From Fimenecus sp963624605 (GTDB lineage: Bacteria > Bacillota > Clostridia > Oscillospirales > Acutalibacteraceae), in assembly GCA_963624605.1 (NCBI GenBank), contig CAVFQD010000005.1, positions 1 through 57,653 of the forward strand: 57,653 bases of DNA, read 5' to 3'. Within the stretch, counting starts at the first letter, position 1; the number at the start of each line of letters is the position of its first letter. The notes below the pieces were generated by a model, which saw nothing but the letters and a program-made list of their open reading frames with translations, was not told the origin of the DNA and ran no database searches. This document shows, in pieces, positions 23,837 through 32,200 of this stretch. Made by a program: the position numbers and the translations under genes.

Positions 23837-24679
23837 TCAGATTGTTTTTTCGGCGTGCCTTGTAACATGACAGCCGATGTTTACCGCCGCGGGCAGACCC
23901 GCTATGTGCGTCGGCGCAACCTCAATGTTTACCGCAAGTGCGGTGGTTTTGCCGCCGAAGCCCTGCGGACCTATATCCGTTTCGTTTATCCGCTTGAGAA
24001 GCTCCTCTTCCATTTCACGGTATGTCGGGTTTGAATTCCTGACGCTGACCTCACGGCAGAGAGCCTCCTTTGCAAGATAGGCGCACTGCTCGAAATCTCC
24101 GCCGTAGCCTACGCCGACAACCATCGGCGGGCAGGGGTTACCGCCTGCCGTTTTAACCGTGTCAAGCACGAAATCCATTAAATCTTCCTTTGTTGCGGAC
24201 GGCGTGAACATTTTGAGCTTGCTCATATTTTCACTGCCGAAGCCCTTGGGGCAAGCCTTGATTTTAACGCTTTCGCCGGGCACTATCTTTGTATGTATGA
24301 CCGCAGGCGTGTTGTCCTGCGTGTTCACACGGTCAAGCGGATCACGCACGACGGATTTCCTCAAAAGTCCGTCGGTGTAGCCGTCCGCAACGCCCGAGTT
24401 TATGCTCTCGTAAAGGTCGCCGCCGACAAAGTGCACATCCTGACCGATTTCGATGAAAATTACCGCCATACCCGTGTCTTGGCAGACGGGTATATCAAGC
24501 TCCTTTGCCGCGTCAAGATTGTTGAGCAGCTCGCCCATAATCTTTTTGGGAAGCTCGTCCGTTTCGGCTTTTTCGCCGCACTTTATACACTCGCAAAGGT
24601 CGTCGGGCAAAATTTTGTTTGCCTTTATAACAAGCTCCTTTACGGTGTCTCTTACTGTCTGCACATTTATTTCTCTCAT
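23837..24679 (-). CDS. Class I fumarate hydratase, alpha subunit (orphan)
   Basis: 280 residues of the iron-sulfur fumarase/tartrate dehydratase alpha type: 'DIPVCQDTGMAVIFIEIG' with the first cluster Cys, 'GGNPCPPMVVGVGYGGDFEQC' with the next, and 'GPQGFGGKTTALAVNIE'. It hydrates fumarate to malate with a [4Fe-4S] cluster. The start at 24679 (MREINVQT) has AGGTGGAG; an ATG 13 codons upstream is less likely. In most Clostridia the beta subunit gene follows directly; here the next gene is a nitrilase and no beta gene lies in the window. It may be encoded elsewhere. Confidence 0.88.
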   Translation of the reverse strand: MREINVQTVRDTVKELVIKANKILPDDLCECIKCGEKAETDELPKKIMGELLNNLDAAKELDIPVCQDTGMAVIFIEIGQDVHFVGGDLYESINSGVADGYTDGLLRKSVVRDPLDRVNTQDNTPAVIHTKIVPGESVKIKACPKGFGSENMSKLKMFTPSATKEDLMDFVLDTVKTAGGNPCPPMVVGVGYGGDFEQCAYLAKEALCREVSVRNSNPTYREMEEELLKRINETDIGPQGFGGKTTALAVNIEVAPTHIAGLPAAVNIGCHVTRHAEKTI

Positions 24680-24721
24680 TGCTCCACCTAAAAAATATGC
24701 AGGCAAAAATGCCTGCACCTG

Positions 24722-25174
24722 TTATTTTCTTCTTGAATATGAACTGCGCTTGCCGTCGGTCGCCCTTTTAAGATCGGTCATTTTCTCGTCGCTGACCTGC
24801 TTGAATTTAGCCATCATATCTTCAAAGGACATAGGACCGTCATTCTTCGGCTCGGGAGTTCCTTTCCAAACATTTGACGAGTTTCCTCTCGGCTTGCCGT
24901 TTCGCTTCGGTCTGTCATGCCGCTCTGCGCTGTCGGACACAGCGTCAACCGCCTTTTTAATGGAAAGGCTGATTTTGCCCTCGGGCGTGATGTCGATTAC
25001 CTTGACTTTAACAAGCTGACCCTCTTTAAGGTGCTCATGAATGTCGTTTACATAATTAGCCGACACCTCGGAAATATGTACCATACCGGTTTTGTTGTCA
25101 GGCAAGCTGACAAAGGCTCCGAAATTAGTGAGCCCCGTAACTTTTCCCTCAAGTATTGCGCCGATTTCGACCAT
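24722..25174 (-). CDS. yabR: S1 RNA-binding domain protein (YabR-like)
   Basis: 150 residues. One S1 domain fills residues 1-75 ('GAILEGKVTGLTNFGAFVSL', 'GMVHISEVSANYVNDI'), then a basic, low-complexity tail. It lies right after divIC in the order yabP-yabQ-divIC-yabR known from Bacillus, hence the name. Such proteins bind RNA; the cellular role is not settled. The start at 25174 is preferred because it fits the S1 domain start; GGGGAGG lies 13 bases upstream. A start at 25201 is possible. Confidence 0.85.
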   Translation of the reverse strand: MVEIGAILEGKVTGLTNFGAFVSLPDNKTGMVHISEVSANYVNDIHEHLKEGQLVKVKVIDITPEGKISLSIKKAVDAVSDSAERHDRPKRNGKPRGNSSNVWKGTPEPKNDGPMSFEDMMAKFKQVSDEKMTDLKRATDGKRSSYSRRK

Positions 25175-25203
25175 AAAAAAGATTGTTCCTCCCCAAAACA
25201 AAT

Positions 25204-25515
25204 TCAGTTGTTAGGCGTTATATTATAATATACCTTTTCGCCCGGCTTGACATAGCCCAGCTTTTCACGGGCAACGCGCTCGATATAGCTGTCCTTGTCA
25301 CTGTTGTCGATAATGTCCTGCAAATTCTCGTTTTCCGCAACCTGCTGCTCGTACTGAGCATTGAGTTCGTCAACCTTGTCTTTGCGTTCTTTTATCTCCA
25401 TATGGGTGTTGATAAGGCTTATGACAAAATAGCCTGCTACGAGAAGTAAACATACGGCAAGGATAAAACTGAATTTTTGCTTTTTAGGAGCTTTTTTCGT
25501 TTTTTTCGCTTTCAT
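25204..25515 (-). CDS. divIC: Septum formation initiator DivIC/FtsB
   Basis: 103 residues: basic cytoplasmic N-terminus, one membrane helix at 16-35 ('FILAVCLLLVAGYFVISL') and an extracellular coiled coil at 40-75, then the conserved 'YIERVAREKLGYVKPGE'. DivIC works with FtsL and DivIB in the division machine and is needed for vegetative and sporulation septa. It overlaps yabQ by 32 bases, so translation is coupled. Confidence 0.93.
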   Translation of the reverse strand: MKAKKTKKAPKKQKFSFILAVCLLLVAGYFVISLINTHMEIKERKDKVDELNAQYEQQVAENENLQDIIDNSDKDSYIERVAREKLGYVKPGEKVYYNITPNN

Positions 25516-26065
25516 AGTTTTTCTTCACTTCCGTCCGCTGCGATTTTCGGTATAAATTATGCATATTAACATCTAGATTATATAACAAAGGCTTGCCGAT
25601 TTGCAAGAGGGTTTTTGCTTTTTTTGCCGCTTTTTTCAGTGATTTTTGGCCTTTCGAAGTCGATTTTTTAACAAATTTTGAGAAGATGATGAAAATTTTA
25701 CGAAACGGAGCCGAAACGAAGCGGAAAAATTTTTTAAAAAACGACTTGATTTTTTCGACTGTTTTTGCCGAAAACTTAACCGCAATTACTCCGAATGAAA
25801 AATAGTATATCAAAAATCCGAGCGCCTCGCCGAAGAGCACATAAAACCGCAGCTGCCCGTCCGTTACGGTAAGACAAAAAAGAAAAGTCGCCACCGAGGA
25901 TACGAACACGAAGATAAAATCCGTTATATAAAGCGCACTTTTTGAAGAGGAAATGCTCATCCTGATAACACGCAGAATATCATAGAGCACTCCTGTCAGG
26001 GCTCCGAAGCCGAGCGAAAAAAGAAAATTTTTTGTCTGCGAGGACAGACTGACTATATATTCCAT
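25484..26065 (-). CDS. yabQ: Spore cortex biosynthesis protein YabQ
   Basis: 193 residues. The first 100 hold four membrane segments with the YabQ signature 'FLFSLGFGALTGVLYDILR'. The rest is a very basic tail with many Phe, Lys and Ser. YabQ sits in the forespore outer membrane and is needed for cortex formation in Bacillus. Start and stop overlap yabP as TAATG. A sporulation-specific role under sigma-E is expected from the family; no sigma-E promoter was searched for in detail. Confidence 0.9.
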   Translation of the reverse strand: MEYIVSLSSQTKNFLFSLGFGALTGVLYDILRVIRMSISSSKSALYITDFIFVFVSSVATFLFCLTVTDGQLRFYVLFGEALGFLIYYFSFGVIAVKFSAKTVEKIKSFFKKFFRFVSAPFRKIFIIFSKFVKKSTSKGQKSLKKAAKKAKTLLQIGKPLLYNLDVNMHNLYRKSQRTEVKKNYESEKNEKSS

Positions 26066-26358
26066 TATCTGAATACCTTTGAGAAAAATCCGCCGCCGGA
26101 CGGCTTTTCCTCTTTATCGGCGTAAATGAGAGCATAAATTTCGCCCTCTACGAGCAGCTCGCCCATTTCAAGGCTCAACCTGTTTATATGCAGATCCGAC
26201 CCCTTGACCGTAAGCTCGCCCATTTCCGTGTATACCACAACCGATTGCTCGTCGAAGCTGTCTATATCCGAAACCCCCGACACCGTAAGATGACGCCTGT
26301 CCTCCATAATGATATTGTGGGGAACTCTCTGATTTGTAATTCCGCTGTTTTCTGCCAT
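26065..26358 (-). CDS. yabP: Sporulation protein YabP
   Basis: 97 residues of the YabP/YqfC family: 'HNIIMEDRRHLTVSGVSDIDSF' in two parts and 'VYTEMGELTVKGSDLHINRLS'. It is a sporulation protein of the sigma-E regulon in relatives. The start at 26358 has AAAGGAGG with 8-base spacing. It is first of the yabP-yabQ-divIC-yabR run; a yabO-type S4 gene, often upstream, is not present here, where a phosphoesterase gene lies instead. Confidence 0.92.
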   Translation of the reverse strand: MAENSGITNQRVPHNIIMEDRRHLTVSGVSDIDSFDEQSVVVYTEMGELTVKGSDLHINRLSLEMGELLVEGEIYALIYADKEEKPSGGGFFSKVFR

Positions 26359-26430
26359 AAAAAAACCTCCTTTGTCCATATATATGCCCGTATAGGACAT
26401 AATATGAAAGCAAAGAAGGTTTAATACGGT

Positions 26431-27819
26431 TTACCGTTTTCTCTCTATTGTCAGCTCATAGTCGTCGGGACCTTGATTGTAAAGCGCCTGCTTTATCAAA
26501 TCGGTGCTCTCGTGAAGATTTTTGAACTTTTTGAAATGCGAAAGCTTGCCGACAACGCTGTCGATTATTGCGGAAAACGCCCGATACTCGGGTGTGTCGG
26601 GAGAATACGGCTCGTTTCCTCGGTAAATATTTTGCAGAACCTCAAGCAGAAAATCACGGATTTTCACATTTTTGACGCTTGCGGCTATCTTTTTGGATAC
26701 ACAGAAAAATCTGCCGAGGCTGCCGAAGGTCCATTTTTTCAGCCCTTTTCCGACTATGCGAAGCGGAACCTTTAATTTGTACACCTGCTCCTTTGTCATA
26801 CTGAAGCCTGAGCCGAGCTCGGCAAGGTGGTCTATGTCGTCCGCCGCGGAATCGAGTATGTCGTTCAAGAAAAACAGGAAATGATGCTGAAGATATTCGT
26901 CAACGGACATTCCGTTTCTGTCCCAGTCGAAGTCGTCTATCGTCTGCGTTTTTATATCTATTGTTTTGTCGTCGATACGCACCTTTCTTATGCACGACGG
27001 ATAGCCTACCATCGACGAGGTGTTTACATCATAATACACATTGTCCTTTTGCGTAACCTTTTTGGCAATGTTCTGCATATGCGTGTGACCCGTAAACATA
27101 ATTTCGATACCCTCGTCGGCAAGGAAGGTGGTTGTTTTGTCCCAATCGCCGAGCATATCGCGGGAGGAAATCATCGGATATACCGCAGACGGGGGTAGGG
27201 TGGGGTGATGCGTCATTGCGAAAATGTAGTCGCCTGCCGACTTTGCCTCGTCAATCTGCTGTTTTATCCATTTTAATTGGTCCTCGCTGTATCCGCAGAA
27301 AACACGGTCGCCGTCATCGTTTAAGCAAAGCAGCCTGTATCCGTCCTGCAATTTTACGCAGTAGGAGTGGCTTTTCCTGTCAATGCTCAAAGCCTTGTCG
27401 GTACCGTACTCGAAATACATATCAAAGAGCTCCTCGCGAGAGGTGTATGTAGCGGGCACGACCGTGTCGCCGACGCATTTTTTTGCCATACCCGTGTTGT
27501 TGCCCTCGACATAGTAGTCGTGGGTTGCGGTTATAAGGTAAATATCCTTGCCTGCGTCTTTAAGGCGTTTAAGCCTCGGGAGCAGGTCGAGATGGCTTTC
27601 CATTGCGCCGTCGTTTGTGAGGTCGCCGTCAATCAGAATTATTTTTGTGTCCGCGTCCGCAATCAGCTTGTCAAAGTATGCGTCGATAATCGCACCCGTT
27701 TCCGCAAGACACTTCTGCTCACGGGCGTTGATTTTTTCATATGCTTTTCCGCTTACGCCGAGCGCCTCGCCGTAGTGATGCAGGTCTGTTATCAGATAGA
27801 AATCCAAAGGGGAAGCCAT
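26431..27819 (-). CDS. Metallophosphoesterase
   Basis: 462 residues. The calcineurin-like metal motifs are in order: 'DFYLITDLHHYG' (D-x-H), 'IILIDGDLTNDG' (GD), 'LITATHDYYV' (the GNH motif changed to A-T-H-D), 'FAMTHHPTLPP' and 'MFTGHTHMQN'. The enzyme hydrolyses a phospho-mono- or diester with two metal ions; no signal peptide is seen, so it acts in the cytoplasm. The C-terminal 180 residues are helical and of unknown function. The change from Asn to Thr in the GNHD motif is a notable deviation. The ATG has AGGAGG. Confidence 0.85.
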   Translation of the reverse strand: MASPLDFYLITDLHHYGEALGVSGKAYEKINAREQKCLAETGAIIDAYFDKLIADADTKIILIDGDLTNDGAMESHLDLLPRLKRLKDAGKDIYLITATHDYYVEGNNTGMAKKCVGDTVVPATYTSREELFDMYFEYGTDKALSIDRKSHSYCVKLQDGYRLLCLNDDGDRVFCGYSEDQLKWIKQQIDEAKSAGDYIFAMTHHPTLPPSAVYPMISSRDMLGDWDKTTTFLADEGIEIMFTGHTHMQNIAKKVTQKDNVYYDVNTSSMVGYPSCIRKVRIDDKTIDIKTQTIDDFDWDRNGMSVDEYLQHHFLFFLNDILDSAADDIDHLAELGSGFSMTKEQVYKLKVPLRIVGKGLKKWTFGSLGRFFCVSKKIAASVKNVKIRDFLLEVLQNIYRGNEPYSPDTPEYRAFSAIIDSVVGKLSHFKKFKNLHESTDLIKQALYNQGPDDYELTIERKR

Positions 27820-27855
27820 AGTTTACCTCCTGAAAACCTTTTTATTCATTATGAA

Positions 27856-28578
27856 TCAAATATCGGGAATTGTCAACCTGTACAGTGCCTCGTAAACAGC
27901 ACCGAGTCTGTCAAAAAGCAGCTCGTCTGTTTCGGGCGTTCTGTATTCCGGCGTGTTCGGAGCGTCGCTTACGGGAAATGAAAAAAGTAAAGATGTTTTG
28001 CCGTTGTCCGAGCACATGAGCATACATCCGTTGTAAATCCTTGCGGCTTTTGAAATAAAGCTCAGTCCGCCCGTGCCGTCAAGCGAGCGTAAATATTCGG
28101 AAATGTTAAAGTCTCCCGAATTTTCAAAGGACAGCGCCGCATTTTCACCGACGCTGTAAAGACTTACGGAGATAAAGCCGCCGTGCGAATACCCGACGGC
28201 GTTGGAAATTGCGTTGAGTATCGCACGGGTAACAATCTTTGGGTCGGCACTTATATATATTTCGTTTTCGTCCGACAAAAAGATAAGTCTTTTTTTGCTT
28301 TCGCACAGTACGATATCGCAGCAGAAAACAAGGTTTGCCGTGAGAGCCGATAAGTTTATTCTGTATTTGCAGGGCGTTTTCGGGAAGTCGAGATTGTCCG
28401 TTTTGCGAAGCAGGGTAAAGGCCGCCGACAGCTTTTCCTCTCTGTTTTCACATTCGGAAAGCAAAATTTCGTCAAACAGTCTTTGCAGCTTCTCACGGAT
28501 AAGCGGAAAGTCGGCGTCGGGGGAAATGAGGCTGTTTATTTGTTCGATTTCAAGGGAAAAATCCACTTTAAGCAACAA
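27856..28578 (-). CDS. Lone HATPase (GHKL) domain protein, histidine-kinase-like
   Basis: 240 residues. The N-terminal half looks helical and carries no His phospho-acceptor motif. Residues about 130-205 resemble a GHKL ATPase: N box 'AILNAISNAVGYS', then 'ALSFENSGDF' at the place of the D-x-G-x-G box and 'GTGGLSFISKAARIYNG' as G2 box. No receiver, HAMP or membrane segment is present. It could be a degenerate kinase or an anti-sigma-type ATPase; the target is unknown. The start is uncertain: AAAGGAG directly abuts the TTG at 28578, so the second TTG or the GTG at codon 5 may be used. It is divergent from gap across a palindrome. Confidence 0.6.
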   Translation of the reverse strand: MLLKVDFSLEIEQINSLISPDADFPLIREKLQRLFDEILLSECENREEKLSAAFTLLRKTDNLDFPKTPCKYRINLSALTANLVFCCDIVLCESKKRLIFLSDENEIYISADPKIVTRAILNAISNAVGYSHGGFISVSLYSVGENAALSFENSGDFNISEYLRSLDGTGGLSFISKAARIYNGCMLMCSDNGKTSLLFSFPVSDAPNTPEYRTPETDELLFDRLGAVYEALYRLTIPDI

Positions 28579-28618
28579 CTCCTTTGTGAATAGTATATCC
28601 TTTTTGCCTCTGCGAACG

Positions 28619-28647
28619 CATATTTTGGTCAGTTTGACAAAAATATG
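28619..28647. promoter_or_regulatory. Candidate operator palindrome upstream of gap
   Basis: CATATTTTGGTC (28619-28630), 5 bases, GACAAAAATATG (28636-28647): 11 of 12 positions are symmetric. It lies between the divergent HATPase gene and gap, 21 bases before the gap -35 box. Confidence 0.5.
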
Positions 28648-28667
28648 TCAGCACATAATAAAATATC

Positions 28668-28696
28668 TTGCATATTTGCACTTTTCGGTATAAAAT
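28668..28696 (+). promoter_or_regulatory. Promoter of gap
   Basis: TTGCAT (28668-28673), a 17-base spacer and TAAAAT (28691-28696), 44 bases before the ATG. Confidence 0.65.
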
Positions 28697-28739
28697 AATA
28701 TCGCAATAAAATTTATATTCTATTTTGGAGGTAATATCC

Positions 28740-29774
28740 ATGTCAGTTAAAGTTGCAATCAACGGCTTTGGCCGTATCGGACGTCTTGCTTTCAGACAGA
28801 TGTTCGGCGCAGAGGGATACGAAGTAGTTGCTATCAACGACCTTACAAAACCCTCAATGCTCGCAAACCTTCTCAAGTATGATACCGCTCAGGGCGGCTA
28901 CTGCGGAAAGATCGGCGAAAACCTTCATACAGTTTCCGCTGACGACGAAGCAGGCACAATCACAGTTGACGGAAAGACCCTTAAAATTTATGCGGTTGCT
29001 AACGCCGCAGAACTTCCCTGGGGCGAAATCGGCGTTGACGTTGTTCTTGAGTGCACAGGCTTCTACTGCTCAAAGGACAAGGCTATGGCTCACGTTACCG
29101 CAGGCGCAAAGAAAGTTGTTATTTCAGCTCCCGCAGGCAATGATCTTAAAACAATCGTTTACTCGGTAAACGAAAAGACTCTTACTGCTGATGATCAGAT
29201 CATTTCCGCTGCATCATGCACAACAAACTGCCTTGCTCCCATGGCTAAGGCTCTTAACGACTATGCTCCCATTCAGTCGGGCATTATGTCAACAATCCAC
29301 GCTTACACAGGCGATCAGATGATCCTCGACGGTCCTCACAGAAAGGGCGATATGAGAAGAGCTCGCGCAGGCGCGGCTAACATCGTTCCCAACTCAACAG
29401 GTGCCGCTAAGGCAATCGGCCTTGTTATCCCCGAGCTTAACGGCAAGCTTATCGGTTCTGCTCAGAGAGTTCCGGTTCCGACAGGCTCAACAACAATCCT
29501 TACAGCTGTTGTTAAGGGCGCAGATGTTACCAAAGAGGGCATCAACGCAGCAATGAAGGCAGCTGCTTCTCAGTCCTTCGGTTACAACGAAGAGCCCATC
29601 GTTTCTTCGGATGTTATCGGTATGAGATACGGCTCACTCTTCGACGCTACTCAGACAATGGTTTCTCACATTGCAGACGACCTCTATGAGGTACAGGTTG
29701 TTTCTTGGTATGACAACGAAAACTCATACACATCTCAGATGGTAAGAACAATCAAGTACTTCGCTGAACTTTAA
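28740..29774 (+). CDS. gap: Glyceraldehyde-3-phosphate dehydrogenase (NAD-type)
   Basis: 344 residues. The Rossmann start is 'VAINGFGRIGRLAFRQM' with Asp34 in 'AINDL' favouring NAD. The catalytic Cys160 is in 'SAASCTTNCLAP'; further family motifs are 'STIHAYTGDQ', 'GAAKAIGLV' and 'WYDNENSYTSQMVRT'. It turns glyceraldehyde 3-phosphate into 1,3-bisphosphoglycerate in glycolysis. The ATG at 28740 has GGAGG; a TTG five codons earlier lies in the binding site and is not the start. Codon choice is strongly biased, as for a highly expressed gene. It is monocistronic with its own terminator, not followed by pgk. Confidence 0.97.
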   Translation: MSVKVAINGFGRIGRLAFRQMFGAEGYEVVAINDLTKPSMLANLLKYDTAQGGYCGKIGENLHTVSADDEAGTITVDGKTLKIYAVANAAELPWGEIGVDVVLECTGFYCSKDKAMAHVTAGAKKVVISAPAGNDLKTIVYSVNEKTLTADDQIISAASCTTNCLAPMAKALNDYAPIQSGIMSTIHAYTGDQMILDGPHRKGDMRRARAGAANIVPNSTGAAKAIGLVIPELNGKLIGSAQRVPVPTGSTTILTAVVKGADVTKEGINAAMKAAASQSFGYNEEPIVSSDVIGMRYGSLFDATQTMVSHIADDLYEVQVVSWYDNENSYTSQMVRTIKYFAEL

Positions 29775-29794
29775 TATTTAACTTTCAGTAAATA

Positions 29795-29830
29795 TGCCGC
29801 CTGTTTTACGACGGGCGGCAATTGTTTTTA
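29795..29830 (+). terminator. Terminator of gap
   Basis: TGCCGCC (29795-29801) pairs with GGCGGCA (29814-29820) and is followed by ATTGTTTTTA. Confidence 0.85.
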
Positions 29831-29854
29831 ATTTGTAAATTTTATTATTATGGG

Positions 29855-29883
29855 TTTACAAATAAAAAACTGTGTGCTACAAT
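29855..29883 (+). promoter_or_regulatory. Promoter of the sortase unit
   Basis: TTTACA (29855-29860), a 17-base spacer and TACAAT (29878-29883). The leader before the ATG at 29961 contains GTTGAG...CTCAAC, which could form a small hairpin. Confidence 0.7.
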
Positions 29884-29960
29884 ATATGCAATTTAATGTT
29901 GAGTATCATAGCTATCACTGCTCAACGTTGAATAATATTTTTCTAAGGAGAGTTCCTAAC

Positions 29961-30533
29961 ATGAAAAAATTGGCATGCCTCATGGTTGTAGCTGTCCTTC
30001 TCGCTGTTAGCATGGTTCCTTGCTTTGCGGCTTCCGGAATCAACAGCTACGAGCAGAAGATCATCACATATGTTAAAACAGCATATGTAGTTGACGGCAC
30101 TACAATTACGGTTCCCGCAGAATACTTCACAGCTCTTGAGAATGTATTCACAAAGGTTGACGTTACAGAGAGCCAGTACAACGAAATCAAGGCTATCCTT
30201 GACGAAGCTCTTGCTTACTGTAAGGCAAACAACCTCACAAAACTTGAAGACATCACAGCTAAGGGTGCAGCAGCAACTCTTATCGGCTATGCTAACCGCG
30301 CTTTGGGCGTAGTTGGTTACAGTGTTTCGACACAGGGTAGCCTTACAGATGCTGACCACGGTCTTCTTATCATTGCTGACGCTCAGGGCAACGTTGTTGC
30401 TAAGCTTCATCCGGCAATCGTTAAGACCGGCGCTGATTATTCTTCAGCAGCAGTTTGCGGCGCAGCAGCTCTTGCAGTTCTTGCAGCAGCAGGCGTAGCA
30501 GCTAAGAAATTCCGCAAGGAAAATGAAGACTAA
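29961..30533 (+). CDS. Small secreted protein with sortase-type C-terminal anchor
   Basis: 190 residues. A signal peptide (1-24, ending CFAAS) is followed by a helical N-terminal part (about 27-115) and a short beta part (118-150). The C-terminus looks like a cell-wall sorting signal: 'VKTGADYS' (154-161), a hydrophobic stretch 162-181 and the charged tail 'KKFRKENED'. The motif is not LPXTG but keeps T-G. The stop overlaps the sortase start by 11 bases, so this is the likely dedicated substrate. The codon choice is that of a well-expressed gene. The ATG has AAGGAGAG; a frame from 29850 contains the promoter and is not used. The domain is unknown to me. Confidence 0.75.
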   Translation: MKKLACLMVVAVLLAVSMVPCFAASGINSYEQKIITYVKTAYVVDGTTITVPAEYFTALENVFTKVDVTESQYNEIKAILDEALAYCKANNLTKLEDITAKGAAATLIGYANRALGVVGYSVSTQGSLTDADHGLLIIADAQGNVVAKLHPAIVKTGADYSSAAVCGAAALAVLAAAGVAAKKFRKENED

Positions 30534-31215
30534 TTCCGAGAAAAATCGGAGTAAGAAAGGCTATCGGAAGTGTTTTATAATTCTTCCGATAGTTTTTTTA
30601 ATATGCGGATATATGCTGTTCTTCGTATGTCTTACCCCGGTTATCGACCCCCTGCTTTCGGCTTACGGCTTAGCGTTCTCGAACACTAACGCCAAAACCA
30701 TTGACGAAACAGGGACGAACAGCATTTTCAATGGTTCGACCGGTGTTCACAGCGGTCTTTTGAATTATGATGATTTTGAATTTCCGGATTACGGAGATGT
30801 TTTCGGAAATATCTCCGTTGAGGGAACAGAAATAAATTGCGACCTGATTTACGGTGACGATACCGCTCTTTTGAAAAAAGGTGCGTGTATGTCTCTTTAC
30901 AGTCACATTCCCGGATGCGGAAAGGGCGTTATGATAGCGGCGCACAACAACACGTATTTTCATACTCTGCCGGATGCAAAGGAAGGCGCGTTGGTACACA
31001 TTGAGACCAATTACGGCTCGTATGTATATAAGGTTTACCGTTCGGAGGTAATAAAAGAAAACGAACGCGCAAAGTATGCCGACGAGCTTAACGGCGACAA
31101 AGAGGTTCTTATCCTTTACACCTGTTATCCGATTGACACCCTTGCTTCGACCCCGTACAGATATTTCGTTTTTTGCGAATTTGTTTCGGGTCCGCAGGTT
31201 AATATGTATGAATAG
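30523..31215 (+). CDS. Sortase (class D-like)
   Basis: 230 residues: basic N-terminus, one membrane helix (18-38), and a sortase domain with His141 in 'IAAHNNTYF', Cys201 in 'LILYTCYP' and Arg213 in 'TPYRYF'. These three form the transpeptidase site that cuts a sorting signal after Thr and joins it to the wall or another protein. 'YTCYP' resembles the TLxTC signature of class D enzymes. The start overlaps the end of the small secreted protein (coupled translation), and a membrane protein follows 11 bases later. There is no pilin gene nearby, so it is a housekeeping-type or dedicated sortase. Confidence 0.88.
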   Translation: MKTNSEKNRSKKGYRKCFIILPIVFLICGYMLFFVCLTPVIDPLLSAYGLAFSNTNAKTIDETGTNSIFNGSTGVHSGLLNYDDFEFPDYGDVFGNISVEGTEINCDLIYGDDTALLKKGACMSLYSHIPGCGKGVMIAAHNNTYFHTLPDAKEGALVHIETNYGSYVYKVYRSEVIKENERAKYADELNGDKEVLILYTCYPIDTLASTPYRYFVFCEFVSGPQVNMYE

Positions 31216-31226
31216 GAGGGCGGAAT

Positions 31227-32090
31227 ATGACAGTTAAGACTAAAAAAATCCGCTCTGTGCTTTGCGGACTTGTTTCATTCATTCTCTGCGTTTCGCTTAC
31301 GCTCCTGCTCATGCTTTTAACGCTTCGCGCGACTGTTCTCAATGCAAGATATGCAAAAATGATAGTTCAGACCTCAGGCTATTCCGCTCTTATGCAAACG
31401 GAGCTTAAGGAGCAGTTTGTATCCTACGGAAGCGCCTGTAATGTCGACGAGAGCTTCTTTGACGGAGTCTTTGAGGATGTTATAACCCCCGAGCTTATCG
31501 AAAAGGATACACAGACAAGTCTTGAATATTTCTACAAGCATAACACAGAGGGTACGATCGACACCTCCGAGCTTGAAAGTCAGATACTTACAAAGCTTAC
31601 GGATTATGCCCGTGAAAAGGGCTTTACTGTAGACGATTCGCTTACCGAAAACCTCAAGGTTATGTGCAAGGAAATGGGCGAGCTCTATGTTACCTATGTC
31701 GGTATGTTCAATACATCATATTTCGCTTCGGCTTCAAATGTGCTTAAAAGATATATGCCCGTTTTTAACCGTGCGATAATCGGACTTGCCGTGTTTGCAA
31801 TTCTTGCGACGGTGGTTATCAGGCTTTCGTATGCAAAGACAAAGAATTTCACACGCTATTACATTTATGCCTGCTCGGGCTCTGCGCTTATGCTTGCCGT
31901 TGCGCCCGCAGTTGCGCTCATTATGCGTATAGGCAGCAAGATAAATGTTGCAAACGCTTCGCTTTTCAGCTTTGCGTCGGGATTTATAAATTACACCTTC
32001 GCGGCGATGCTCGTGGCGGCTCTTATAATGGCTGCTCTCACAGGCTGTATCGTTTATGTCAGAAGCAAAGCGGTAAAACAGAATAAGTAA
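31227..32090 (+). CDS. Membrane protein of the sortase unit
   Basis: 287 residues. Membrane segments lie at about 10-33, 177-197, 212-235 and 252-278, with a large extracellular loop of 140 residues between the first and second. The family is not recognised. The position directly behind the sortase, with GGAGG in between, makes it part of that unit; it may help place or control the sortase or its substrate. A strong terminator follows. Confidence 0.75.
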   Translation: MTVKTKKIRSVLCGLVSFILCVSLTLLLMLLTLRATVLNARYAKMIVQTSGYSALMQTELKEQFVSYGSACNVDESFFDGVFEDVITPELIEKDTQTSLEYFYKHNTEGTIDTSELESQILTKLTDYAREKGFTVDDSLTENLKVMCKEMGELYVTYVGMFNTSYFASASNVLKRYMPVFNRAIIGLAVFAILATVVIRLSYAKTKNFTRYYIYACSGSALMLAVAPAVALIMRIGSKINVANASLFSFASGFINYTFAAMLVAALIMAALTGCIVYVRSKAVKQNK

Positions 32091-32103
32091 GGTATTTTTA
32101 TCT

Positions 32104-32142
32104 GCGGCTTCCGTTCGCTTGGATCGGGAGCCGTATTTTTTC
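32104..32142 (+). terminator. Terminator of the sortase unit
   Basis: CGGCTTCCG (32105-32113) pairs with CGGGAGCCG (32125-32133) and is followed by TATTTTTTC. Confidence 0.88.
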
Positions 32143-32200
32143 TTGCACTTGGGCGCAATATAATGTATCATATTGAAGAGATTTGTTTTGAGGTGAATAT

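Noticed and set aside
29850..29960. Longer start of the small secreted protein at 29850
   Set aside because: The extension contains the promoter and lacks a binding site; the signal peptide begins at 29961.
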